A stretch of DNA of 5,175 nt from Bacillota bacterium (GCA_019420305.1 JAHZHL010000021.1:1-5175); one strand, 5' to 3'. Numbered from the stretch's first letter, positions 1-4,828 are shown. The notes: a model not told the origin generated them from the sequence alone. Translations and numbers: made by a program.

Positions 1-42
1 GAGGTAGAAATCTTCTACCGCTTTATCGGCAAAATTGATTAA
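1..42 (+). CDS. C-terminal end of a probable large serine recombinase (DUF4368-like), partial
   Basis: The first frame reads EVEIFYRFIGKID and then stops at 40-42, so this is the last 13 codons of a gene that begins outside the window. From memory, the pattern 'hydrophobic-E-I-x-Y-x-F-I-G-K-I' close to the stop is typical of large serine recombinases with a C-terminal DUF4368 domain, the enzymes that move Tn4451/Tn5397-like elements of Clostridia. Context agrees: the gene stops about 20 bases before a host gene that has lost its 5' part. Thirteen residues are too few to be sure of the family, and any protein with a similar beta-strand tail is an alternative. Confidence 0.5.
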   Translation, partial: EVEIFYRFIGKID

Positions 43-61
43 ATGACACCAATATTTTTAA

Positions 62-69
62 CTATGTGA
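62..69. other. Probable integration junction (attachment site) of a mobile element
   Basis: Rightwards from about position 68, the frame ending at 538 reads D-T-G-L-G-C-P-D-V-S-L-L-P-A-L-S, which is the usual text after the recognition helix of XRE-type HTH domains (normally K-W-E/D-x-G). Immediately to the left the frame reads L-C instead of K-W and meets a stop at 59-61. The break therefore lies within a few bases of 62-69. A GA dinucleotide occupies 68-69; from memory, TnpX/TndX serine recombinases exchange at a GA core. The recombinase-like tail at 1-42 sits right beside it, as expected for such elements. The exact crossover cannot be fixed without the empty site. Confidence 0.5.
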
Positions 70-177
70 TACCGGACTGGGGTGCCCGGATGTTTCCCTG
101 CTGCCGGCGCTATCGGAGATTTTTCAGGTGGAAACAGGGGTGCTCCTTTCCGGTGACCTGGACGAAAATGATAGATT

Positions 178-184
178 AGGAGGA
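178..184 (+). promoter_or_regulatory. Shine-Dalgarno inside the fusion linker, deciding the ATG at 188
   Basis: AGGAGGA lies 4 bases before the ATG at 188. The same bases encode the Gly-Gly of the G-G-N-M-K linker of the longer fusion frame. The alternative upstream start, GTG at 128, has no purine-rich sequence in front of it and falls inside the HTH-derived stretch, so 188 is the better start for whatever protein is still made. Confidence 0.65.
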
Positions 185-187
185 AAT

Positions 188-538
188 ATGAAACATACGA
201 AATTCTATATTTGCCCGAACTGCGGGAATGTAATAAACGCCATGGCGGATGCGGGAGTGTCCTGCTGCGGAAAAAGGCTGGAAGACATACAGCCAAAGAA
301 AGCAGAAGATGGAGAAAAGCTTTCTGTAGAAAAGATTGAGCAGGACTATTTTATTTCTTCCGCGCATGAAATGACAAAAGAACATTATATTACTTTTGTC
401 GCACTGCTTACTGGTGACGGCATGATGATGCGGAAACAATACCCGGAATGGGATCTGCAGGTGCGAATTCCGGCTTTCGGGCATGGGAAACTGTTATGGC
501 ACTGCAGTAGACACGGACTTTTTTATCAGAATGTTTAA
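188..538 (+). CDS. Desulfoferrodoxin-like protein (desulforedoxin + superoxide-reductase-like domain), remnant of an HTH fusion
   Basis: The product is 116 residues. Residues 5-30 form a desulforedoxin-type iron site with C9-x2-C12 and the adjacent pair C26-C27. Residues 45-113 resemble the neelaredoxin/superoxide reductase fold, with H60 (AHEM), H66 (KEHYI) and the C-terminal pair C106-x2-H109 (HCSRHGLF), matching three of the four usual His ligands plus the axial Cys of the catalytic iron. The first His, which in true desulfoferrodoxins sits in an EKHVP-like segment, is not visible: the corresponding stretch reads GEKLSVEK. A role in superoxide or iron sensing, rather than full superoxide reductase activity, is therefore as likely. 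The ATG at 188 has a strong Shine-Dalgarno. The frame is open upstream into an HTH remnant. Transcription probably comes from the left and ends at the terminator at 688-716. Confidence 0.75.
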   Translation: MKHTKFYICPNCGNVINAMADAGVSCCGKRLEDIQPKKAEDGEKLSVEKIEQDYFISSAHEMTKEHYITFVALLTGDGMMMRKQYPEWDLQVRIPAFGHGKLLWHCSRHGLFYQNV

Positions 539-687
539 TGCAGAAACGTACAGCGGAAATCCTATCCCTTTTCGCCATAAGAAATCGTTGCTCGAACATA
601 TGGAGGGGTCTGTTTATCAGGAGGGGAATCAGACCGATCAGAAGCGCCGCGGGGATGATTCTCTCTTGGCCTCTAAGAATGAATAAG
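539..687 (+). other. Short stretch without a recognisable gene (3' untranslated region)
   Basis: An ATG overlaps the preceding stop (TAATG, 536-540) and opens a 60-codon frame, but its composition looks like no known protein, and it runs through the terminator to stop at 720. A second frame (ATG at 600) gives only 28 codons of low-quality sequence. A modest hairpin is present: GGTCTG at 607-612 pairs with CAGACC at 630-635. I see no convincing coding signal and treat this as the untranslated tail of the desulfoferrodoxin transcript or decayed sequence. Confidence 0.4.
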
Positions 688-716
688 AAAAGCGAAGTGC
701 CAGGCTCTGCTTTTTT
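688..716 (+). terminator. Rho-independent terminator after the desulfoferrodoxin-like gene
   Basis: AAAAGC (688-693) pairs with GCTTTT (709-714). The stem continues imperfectly inward (GAAG against CTCT) around a loop of about 7 bases and runs into six T residues at 711-716. Its place, between the left gene and the promoter of the next operon, fits. Confidence 0.7.
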
Positions 717-726
717 ATAATGTAGA

Positions 727-748
727 AAATATCGCTAAAACGATATTT
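727..748. repeat. Perfect 8-bp hairpin upstream of the operon promoter
   Basis: AAATATCG (727-734) and CGATATTT (741-748) form a perfect inverted repeat with a CTAAAA loop. No T-run follows, so it is not an ordinary terminator. It ends 15 bases before the -35 box and could be a regulator site or a second structure guarding the promoter. The role is unknown. Confidence 0.5.
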
Positions 749-762
749 CCACTTTCTTTGTG

Positions 763-791
763 TTGAACAAACGTTCGTGGTAAGGTATAAT
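763..791 (+). promoter_or_regulatory. Sigma-A promoter P1 of the R-M/rarA operon
   Basis: TTGAAC at 763-768 and a perfect TATAAT at 786-791 are separated by exactly 17 bases. Transcription would begin near 798 and run into the methyltransferase gene. The -35 hexamer overlaps a LexA-type operator, implying repression under normal growth. Confidence 0.75.
764..777. promoter_or_regulatory. LexA (SOS/DinR) box overlapping the P1 -35
   Basis: GAACAAACGTTC (765-776) fits the Gram-positive LexA operator GAAC-N4-GTTC. Against the fuller consensus CGAACRNRYGTTYG, only the first base differs (T at 764). It overlaps the -35 of a near-consensus promoter, so bound LexA would block RNA polymerase. This makes the downstream methyltransferase-endonuclease-rarA transcript a candidate SOS operon. 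The match is by eye. Half-sites of this strength occur by chance now and then, but rarely at this position in a promoter. Confidence 0.65.
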
Positions 792-806
792 GAATAAGGT
801 TTCTAA

Positions 807-835
807 TTGCTTCAAAAAACGAATTATGATATACT
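807..835 (+). promoter_or_regulatory. Second promoter P2, extended -10, outside the LexA box
   Basis: TATACT at 830-835 carries an extended -10 (TGA just before it, 827-829). A weak -35 TTGCTT lies at 807-812, again 17 bases away. The start point would be near 842, leaving a short leader before the ATG at 877. This promoter does not overlap the LexA box and could give a basal level of methyltransferase. Confidence 0.45.
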
Positions 836-863
836 CCAGTTAATTTCAATACCAGACGAGAAT

Positions 864-870
864 AAGGGGG
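864..870 (+). promoter_or_regulatory. Shine-Dalgarno of the methyltransferase gene
   Basis: AAGGGGG ends 6 bases before the ATG at 877, a good spacing that supports this start over any internal Met. Confidence 0.65.
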
Positions 871-876
871 CATAAG

Positions 877-1728
877 ATGGCGGGAAAGAATCCGTTGGTT
901 TCACCGATTTTAAAATGGGTAGGGGGCAAGAGACAGCTTTTAGACAGCATTGTGCCGCTGATCCCGGAATATTCGACTTACTACGAGCCCTTTGTAGGGG
1001 GCGGCGCGGTTCTGTTCGGAACACAGCCGAAAAAGGCGGTTATTAATGACTCCAATGAAGAACTGATGAATGTGTACCGGGTCATCAAGGAAGATCCGGA
1101 AGAGCTGATTGCCAAGCTGAAGGAGCATCAGGAAAAGAACTGTGAACCTTACTTTTATGAGATTCGTTCCCTGGATCGGGACAAGGACGCGTACCGCTCT
1201 CTGACAAGAGTGGAGAAGGCGGCGCGGATTATTTATCTCAACAAAACCTGCTACAACGGATTGTTTCGGGTAAACAGTTCCGGTGAATTCAATTCCCCAT
1301 GGGGAAGGTATAAAAAGCCGAATATTGTAAATGAGGAAACGATTCACGCTCTCTGCCAGTATCTGAACAAAGGGAAAATCACCATTTTGTGCGGGGATTA
1401 CCGGGAGGCGCTGAAGGGAATCCGCAAAGGGGCCTTTGTCTATTTTGATCCGCCTTACATGCCCATCAGCGCGTCGGCCTCTTTTACCGGGTACACGGCC
1501 GCGGGGTTCGGTCCGCAGGAGCAGAAAGCGCTGAAAGAACAGTGTGATCGGCTGACGAAACGGGGAATTAAATTTCTCTTGTCCAACTCGGCGTGTCCGT
1601 TCATCGAGGATCTGTACCGCGATTATAAAATTGAATATGTTTCCGCCAAACGGGCGATTAACGCCAACCCGGAAAAGAGGGGCGCCATTGAGGAGGTGCT
1701 TGTGAGAAATTATGAGCCTGATCGATGA
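877..1728 (+). CDS. D12-class DNA adenine-N6 methyltransferase of a type II R-M system (DpnM/Dam-like)
   Basis: This 283-residue enzyme would transfer a methyl group from S-adenosylmethionine to adenine in DNA and protect host DNA from the endonuclease encoded next. Landmarks in order: KWVGGKRQLL at 13-22; the AdoMet-binding motif FVGGGAVLF at 39-47; the acidic IND at 56-58; the conserved NGLFRVN block around 127-133; GDY at 173-175; the catalytic DPPY at 191-194; and LSNS at 235-238. The segment after DPPY (M-P-I-S-A-S-A-S-F-T-G-Y, then G-F) closely resembles the DpnM and E. coli Dam target-recognition region, so GATC is the likely target, although relatives in this class read other sites. 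Length and order are normal for the family. The last 17 bases overlap the endonuclease gene. Control is by P1 (probable SOS) and P2. Confidence 0.93.
   Translation: MAGKNPLVSPILKWVGGKRQLLDSIVPLIPEYSTYYEPFVGGGAVLFGTQPKKAVINDSNEELMNVYRVIKEDPEELIAKLKEHQEKNCEPYFYEIRSLDRDKDAYRSLTRVEKAARIIYLNKTCYNGLFRVNSSGEFNSPWGRYKKPNIVNEETIHALCQYLNKGKITILCGDYREALKGIRKGAFVYFDPPYMPISASASFTGYTAAGFGPQEQKALKEQCDRLTKRGIKFLLSNSACPFIEDLYRDYKIEYVSAKRAINANPEKRGAIEEVLVRNYEPDR
1691..1698 (+). promoter_or_regulatory. Distant Shine-Dalgarno of the endonuclease gene
   Basis: AGGAGGTG lies inside the methyltransferase coding region with about 15 bases between AGGAGG and the ATG at 1712, longer than the usual 5-9. It suggests weak, coupled initiation, which would keep the endonuclease below the methyltransferase. 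Confidence 0.45.
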
Positions 1729-2983
1729 AAAATGGGAGATCCTCTTTGAAAAATACCATATCCGGGAGGAAATCCGCAGAAACGGACGTTTTTTGATTAC
1801 CGCCGATCAGATCCGCCAGGTTAAGGAGCCCCGTCTGATGACCAAATTTGATACGCGGGAGTCCCGTCCGGAGGTCTTTGGCAGCCGGATCGGGATTCTC
1901 CCGGTGACCAGGGGCAGCTATGTGCTGGGCGAATTTGATTTGTATCAGGATTTTCCGGAAACCATAGGCGGCGTCAAACTGGCGGCTGCCAAAATACCGG
2001 ATTACTTTGAGACCATCGACGTCCGGGACATCCGTTCGGAAGCGGCGGCGATTCATGTAATGGGGATTGCGGGTATCCTGGATGATTTTCTGGGAGAAGA
2101 ACGGATGTCCCAGACCGTATCCGGCCGTATGGGATCGGGAAGCTTTGAATTTCAAGTGAAGGGAAACGGGGACAGACGCGCGCATACCATCCAGGTGCGC
2201 AATTCCCAGGTGGAGATTGACGGCGGATTTGAAGGTAAAACATCCTTTGCGCTGATCGAGGGAAAGAACGTAGTGCATAGTAATTTTCTGATTCGGCAGC
2301 TTTATTACCCCTATCGGTTGTGGCAGGAACGGATTCGTAAAAACGTACGCCCGGTGTTTATGGTTTATTCCAACAGCATTTTTCGTCTGCTGGAATATGC
2401 CTTTTCAGACATTTGCGATTACAACTCGATCCAGCTGGTGCGGGAAAAGCGTTACAGTCTGGAGGATGTTGAAATTTGCAGAGAAGATCTGCTGCGGGTT
2501 TTCCGGCAGACAAGGCCCCAGCCGGAGCCGAAGGTGACCTTCATTCAGGCGGACAGTTTCCCTAAGGTCATTTCCCTGGTGGAACATCTGAAGGAAAAAG
2601 CGATGACTACAGGGGAAATTGCCGAGTTGTTTGGATTCCGTCCGCGCCAGTCGGACTACTATTATAATGCTTGCAGGTATCTGGGGCTGGCGGAGAAAAA
2701 GAAGGGGGAAGCAGGGGTTAAAGTGCATATTACGCCTGCGGGGAAACGGCTCCTGCAGATGAAATATAAAGAGCGCCAGCTGGAATATGCGCGTCTGATT
2801 TTAAAGCATCCCATTTTTCATGAGCTTTTTGAAGTTGTACTGCGAACCGGGGAAATTCCGGAAAAACCGTACATTAAAGAACGGATGCGGGCGCTGGCGC
2901 TTTGCAGTGAAAATCTGATTGACCGGAGATCCAGCTCTGTGAGAGGATGGCTTCTCTGGATTCGTGATCTGATTTCTGTATAA
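1712..2983 (+). CDS. Type II restriction endonuclease, PD-(D/E)XK core with C-terminal winged helix
   Basis: The product is 423 residues. Being directly after, and overlapping, a Dam-like methyltransferase is the strongest evidence for a restriction enzyme that cuts the same site when unmethylated. A plausible PD-(D/E)XK centre is visible: D170 (VEID170GG), then E183-G-K185 (ALIEGKN), with Q166/E168 nearby. Residues about 283-350 look like a winged helix (MTTGEIAELFGF, then RQSDYYYNACRYLGL and ITPAGKRLL). From memory, this layout belongs to type II enzymes carrying DUF6996/DUF6997-type names rather than the DpnII or MboI folds; I cannot confirm this by search. The ATG at 1712 is the only reasonable start because a stop precedes it at 1703-1705. 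Its nearest Shine-Dalgarno (AGGAGG, 1691-1696) is 15 bases away, so translation probably depends on coupling to the methyltransferase. Confidence 0.82.
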   Translation: MSLIDEKWEILFEKYHIREEIRRNGRFLITADQIRQVKEPRLMTKFDTRESRPEVFGSRIGILPVTRGSYVLGEFDLYQDFPETIGGVKLAAAKIPDYFETIDVRDIRSEAAAIHVMGIAGILDDFLGEERMSQTVSGRMGSGSFEFQVKGNGDRRAHTIQVRNSQVEIDGGFEGKTSFALIEGKNVVHSNFLIRQLYYPYRLWQERIRKNVRPVFMVYSNSIFRLLEYAFSDICDYNSIQLVREKRYSLEDVEICREDLLRVFRQTRPQPEPKVTFIQADSFPKVISLVEHLKEKAMTTGEIAELFGFRPRQSDYYYNACRYLGLAEKKKGEAGVKVHITPAGKRLLQMKYKERQLEYARLILKHPIFHELFEVVLRTGEIPEKPYIKERMRALALCSENLIDRRSSSVRGWLLWIRDLISV

Positions 2984-2988
2984 TTTTC

Positions 2989-2997
2989 AGGGAGGTG
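2989..2997 (+). promoter_or_regulatory. Shine-Dalgarno deciding the TTG start of rarA
   Basis: AGGGAGGTG sits 8 bases (counted from GGAGG) before TTG at 3004. The other candidate start, GTG at 2995, lies inside this ribosome-binding sequence and has none of its own, so TTG 3004 is preferred. Confidence 0.65.
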
Positions 2998-3003
2998 GAG
3001 CAT

Positions 3004-4326
3004 TTGGAACAGATATCCTTGTTTGAACGTGAAGTCCCCCAGCCGCTGGCGGCGAGGCTGCGGCCGCAGACTCTGGAAGAATACGCCGGGCAGTCTCATC
3101 TTCTGGGACCCGGAAAGGTTCTGCGAAAGCTAATTGAAAACGATCAGATTTCTTCCATGATTTTCTGGGGACCGCCCGGAGTGGGAAAGACGACGCTGGC
3201 CCGGATCATCGCTAACCGGACGAAAGCGTCGTTTATTGATTTTTCCGCGGTTACAAGCGGAATTAAAGAGATCCGCGCGGTCATGCAGAAGGCGGAGGAA
3301 AACCGCAGATACGGGGAAAAAACCATTGTCTTTGTCGACGAGATTCACCGTTTTAATAAAGCGCAGCAGGACGCGTTCCTTCCCTTTGTGGAAAAAGGGA
3401 GCATTATCCTGATCGGCGCCACAACGGAAAATCCGTCTTTTGAAATCAACGGCGCGCTTTTGTCCCGCTGCAAAGTTTTCGTTCTGCAGGCGCTGAAAAC
3501 AGAAGAACTGACAGGACTTCTTGCCCGCGCCCTGAAAGATGAACGGGGATTCGGCGGTCAGAACATCCAAATGGAAGAATCTTTGCTGGAGCGAATCGCC
3601 CGGTTCGCGGACGGAGACGCCCGTATGGCCCTCTCCACTCTGGAGATGGCAGTCCTCAACGGAGATGCAAAAGAAGACGGGAGTATCATTGTTACAGAGG
3701 AGACGCTGGAACAGTGTACGTCCAAGAAATCTCTGCTTTATGATAAAAACGGGGAGGAGCATTACAACCTGATTTCCGCCCTTCATAAATCTATGCGTAA
3801 TTCTGACCCGGACGCCGCGGTCTACTGGCTGGCCCGGATGCTGGAGGCCGGAGAAGATCCTCTGTATATCGCCCGGCGGGTTACCCGGTTTGCCAGCGAA
3901 GATGTGGGGCTTGCCGATCCCCGGGCCCTGGAGCTTTCCATTGCCGCGTATCAGGCCTGCCACTTTATTGGTATGCCCGAGTGCAGCGTTCATTTGACGG
4001 AAGCGGTGGTCTACCTTTCCCTGGCGCCTAAATCCAATGCTCTTTATATGGCCTATGAACACGCGAAGAAAGACGCGCTGAATGATCTGGCTGAGCCGGT
4101 GCCCCTTGTAATCCGCAACGCGCCCACCCGGCTGATGAAGGAACTGGATTACGGGAAGGGCTATCAGTACGCCCATGATACGGAAGAAAAGCTGACTGAT
4201 ATGCAGTGCCTGCCGGATTCTTTGAAGGAGAGGGAATATTACCGTCCCACAAAACAGGGACTGGAGGACAAGCTGCGGGAACGGCTTTTGCGGATTAAGG
4301 AATGGAAGAAAGATAATGAGACATGA
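3004..4326 (+). CDS. rarA: Replication-associated recombination protein A (AAA+ ATPase, RarA/MgsA)
   Basis: RarA is a DNA-dependent AAA+ ATPase related to clamp loaders and RuvB. It acts as a tetramer at stalled replication forks and on recombination intermediates. With the TTG start the protein has 440 residues and begins M-E-Q-I-S-L-F, as members of the family usually do; a GTG at 2995 would add three residues. Seen in order: PLAARLRP at 14-21; Walker A GPPGVGKTT at 56-64; Walker B IVFVDEIH at 108-115; sensor 1 GATTENPSF at 138-146; the arginine finger R155 in LLSRCKV; sensor 2 in GDARMAL around 204-210; and the MgsA-type C-terminal tetramerisation region with ARRVTRFASEDVGLADP and PKSNALY. 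Length and motifs are complete. It starts 20 bases after the endonuclease stop, so it is probably on the same transcript and would share the LexA-box promoter. Termination is likely at 4391-4432. Confidence 0.95.
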   Translation: MEQISLFEREVPQPLAARLRPQTLEEYAGQSHLLGPGKVLRKLIENDQISSMIFWGPPGVGKTTLARIIANRTKASFIDFSAVTSGIKEIRAVMQKAEENRRYGEKTIVFVDEIHRFNKAQQDAFLPFVEKGSIILIGATTENPSFEINGALLSRCKVFVLQALKTEELTGLLARALKDERGFGGQNIQMEESLLERIARFADGDARMALSTLEMAVLNGDAKEDGSIIVTEETLEQCTSKKSLLYDKNGEEHYNLISALHKSMRNSDPDAAVYWLARMLEAGEDPLYIARRVTRFASEDVGLADPRALELSIAAYQACHFIGMPECSVHLTEAVVYLSLAPKSNALYMAYEHAKKDALNDLAEPVPLVIRNAPTRLMKELDYGKGYQYAHDTEEKLTDMQCLPDSLKEREYYRPTKQGLEDKLRERLLRIKEWKKDNET

Positions 4327-4390
4327 AATGTATAAATAAACAAATAAAAGAATAAATAATAATAATTTCTTCGTGATGCTGTCAGAAATT

Positions 4391-4432
4391 TGTCCAATTT
4401 TGAAAATATCGTCTGTTTGGACACGTTTTTTT
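4391..4432 (+). terminator. Terminator of the R-M/rarA operon (plus-strand arm of a mirrored pair)
   Basis: TGTCCAA (4391-4397) pairs with TTGGACA (4417-4423), followed by CG and seven T residues (4426-4432). The loop is long (19 bases), so efficiency is uncertain, but it is the first terminator-like structure after rarA. It is also the left half of a larger inverted repeat. Confidence 0.55.
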
Positions 4433-4440
4433 GAAAAAAT

Positions 4441-4485
4441 AACGGTTCGCAGGAGGATTCTTTCCTCTGCCAGCCCAAAACCGTT
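4441..4485. repeat. Hairpin nested between the mirrored arms
   Basis: AACGGTT (4441-4447) pairs with AACCGTT (4479-4485). Inside, GCAG/AGGA (4449-4457, with G4453 bulged) pairs with TCCTCTGC (4463-4470) around a TTCTT loop. No T-run follows on either strand within a few bases. It adds to the picture of a folded, repeat-like unit at 4391-4568. Confidence 0.55.
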
Positions 4486-4526
4486 GAAAATCAGAAAAGA
4501 AAAAATGAGTGATAAATATACAGGAC

Positions 4527-4568
4527 AAAAAAACGTGTCCAAAATAGAAATCTTCTGCGGATTGGACA
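4527..4568 (-). terminator. Minus-strand terminator-like arm
   Basis: Read leftwards, TGTCCAA (4568-4562) pairs with TTGGACA (4542-4536), followed by CG and seven T residues (4533-4527). It mirrors the plus-strand terminator base for base in spacing and would stop transcription arriving from the right, for example from the leader region at 4793. Confidence 0.5.
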
Positions 4569-4684
4569 TTTTTTGAAAGATTTGATGGAAATCCGCAGGT
4601 TGGAATTGGCAAGAGTTCTTCCCGCCTTTTGAACACCTCTTAACCATTGCTCCCCCATGATATACGACGATTCATTTTATAAAG

Positions 4685-4725
4685 AAGAGAGAGCAATAAT
4701 GCCGCAGCATTACCAACTCTCTCTT
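4685..4725 (-). terminator. Attenuator-like hairpin on the minus strand
   Basis: AAGAGAGAG (4685-4693) and CTCTCTCTT (4717-4725) are perfectly complementary. Inside, TAATGC (4697-4702) pairs with GCATTA (4707-4712) around a 4-base loop, separated by a small internal loop. On the minus strand the stem is followed by CTTTAT, a weak U-rich tail; on the plus strand by AAAGTGG. It therefore fits better as a leftward terminator or attenuator. Confidence 0.45.
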
Positions 4726-4793
4726 AAAGTGGCTAATTTTTCTGTTGTCCGCCAACAGCTGACACATTCGTTACCGAGCACCTTTATTGGCAT
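4710..4793 (-). CDS. Possible 27-residue leader peptide upstream of an attenuator-like hairpin
   Basis: On the minus strand an ATG (4793-4791), preceded by AAAGAGG (4809-4803) at 9 bases, opens a 27-codon frame. It starts M-P-I-K-V-L-G-N-E-C-V-S-C-W and ends T-L-R-E-S-W before TAA at 4712-4710. The stop lies inside the 4685-4725 hairpin, the geometry of ribosome-controlled attenuators such as those before antibiotic-resistance genes. I do not recognise the peptide. No good promoter is certain; a weak TTGAAA/TTTAAA pair with 18 bases between lies at 4843-4814. No intact gene follows, so if real it is an orphan. It could also be chance. Confidence 0.3.
   Translation of the reverse strand: MPIKVLGNECVSCWRTTEKLATLRESW
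4742..4758. repeat. 6-bp hairpin inside the putative leader
   Basis: CTGTTG (4742-4747) pairs with CAACAG (4753-4758) around a 5-base loop. It lies between the putative leader-peptide start and the attenuator-like hairpin, where an alternative pairing partner might be expected. Confidence 0.4.
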
Positions 4794-4828
4794 CTCAATT
4801 AACCTCTTTACATTTTAAACAAACGAAT

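Larger units (their letters stand above)
68..538 (+). pseudogene. 5'-truncated XRE regulator-desulfoferrodoxin fusion gene
   Basis: In one open frame from 62 to the stop at 536-538, a stretch resembling the second half of an XRE HTH domain (G-L-G-C-P-D-V-S-L-L-P-A-L-S-E-I-F at about 74-124) is followed by a linker (S-G-D-L-D-E-N-D-R-L-G-G-N-M-K) and then a complete desulfoferrodoxin-like domain. This HTH-desulfoferrodoxin architecture is familiar from Lachnospiraceae and relatives and is thought to act as a redox- or iron-responsive regulator. The first helices of the HTH, including the recognition helix, are absent here and replaced by what looks like the end of a mobile element, so DNA binding should be lost. 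The remaining downstream half is listed separately because it has its own start signal. Confidence 0.6.
4391..4568. repeat. Large inverted repeat of two terminator-like arms
   Basis: Arms of 43 bases face each other: 4391-4433 and 4526-4568. The inner 18 bases are perfectly complementary (TTTGGACACGTTTTTTTG at 4416-4433 against 4526-4543), and so are the outer 8 (TGTCCAAT at 4391-4398 against ATTGGACA at 4561-4568). The 17 bases between these blocks are the same length in both arms but diverged. Each arm can fold by itself as a terminator, or the two can fold together as one long stem. The arrangement could be a small non-autonomous element, an intergenic repeat, or a bidirectional terminator. 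I know no named family for it. Confidence 0.7.

Noticed and set aside
35..63. A TTGATT/TTAACT pair 17 bases apart at the element edge, as an outward promoter for the desulfoferrodoxin remnant
   Set aside because: Both hexamers are weak. It may still serve, but the sequence does not support a call.
128..187. GTG at 128 as the start of the desulfoferrodoxin-like gene
   Set aside because: It falls inside the HTH-derived stretch and has no Shine-Dalgarno, whereas the ATG at 188 has an excellent one.
538..720. A 60-codon frame whose ATG overlaps the previous stop (TAATG)
   Set aside because: There is no recognisable domain, no Shine-Dalgarno of its own, and it reads through the terminator hairpin to the stop at 720.
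1658..2278. Minus-strand frame of 206 codons opposite the endonuclease
   Set aside because: It is antisense to a well-supported gene, with no motif and no start signal.
2995..3003. GTG at 2995 as the rarA start
   Set aside because: The GTG is part of the Shine-Dalgarno itself. TTG at 3004 is correctly spaced and gives the usual N-terminus.
4545..4560. TAGAAATCTTCT occurs both at 5-16 and at 4545-4556, suggesting a repeat at the two edges
   Set aside because: A 12-base match is expected about once by chance in a window this size, and the flanks do not match. The first copy is coding (E-I-F-Y).
4391..4568. CRISPR array or tandem repeat
   Set aside because: There are only two arms, inverted rather than direct, with no regular spacers.
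3130..4647. A 505-codon minus-strand frame with an ATG at 4647 and a Shine-Dalgarno-like GGGGGAG
   Set aside because: From about 4326 down to 3130 it lies antisense to rarA, whose motifs are complete. The rest runs through the mirrored repeat. The translation shows no domain and is explained as a shadow frame. The start itself is kept as part of the orphan-attenuator finding.
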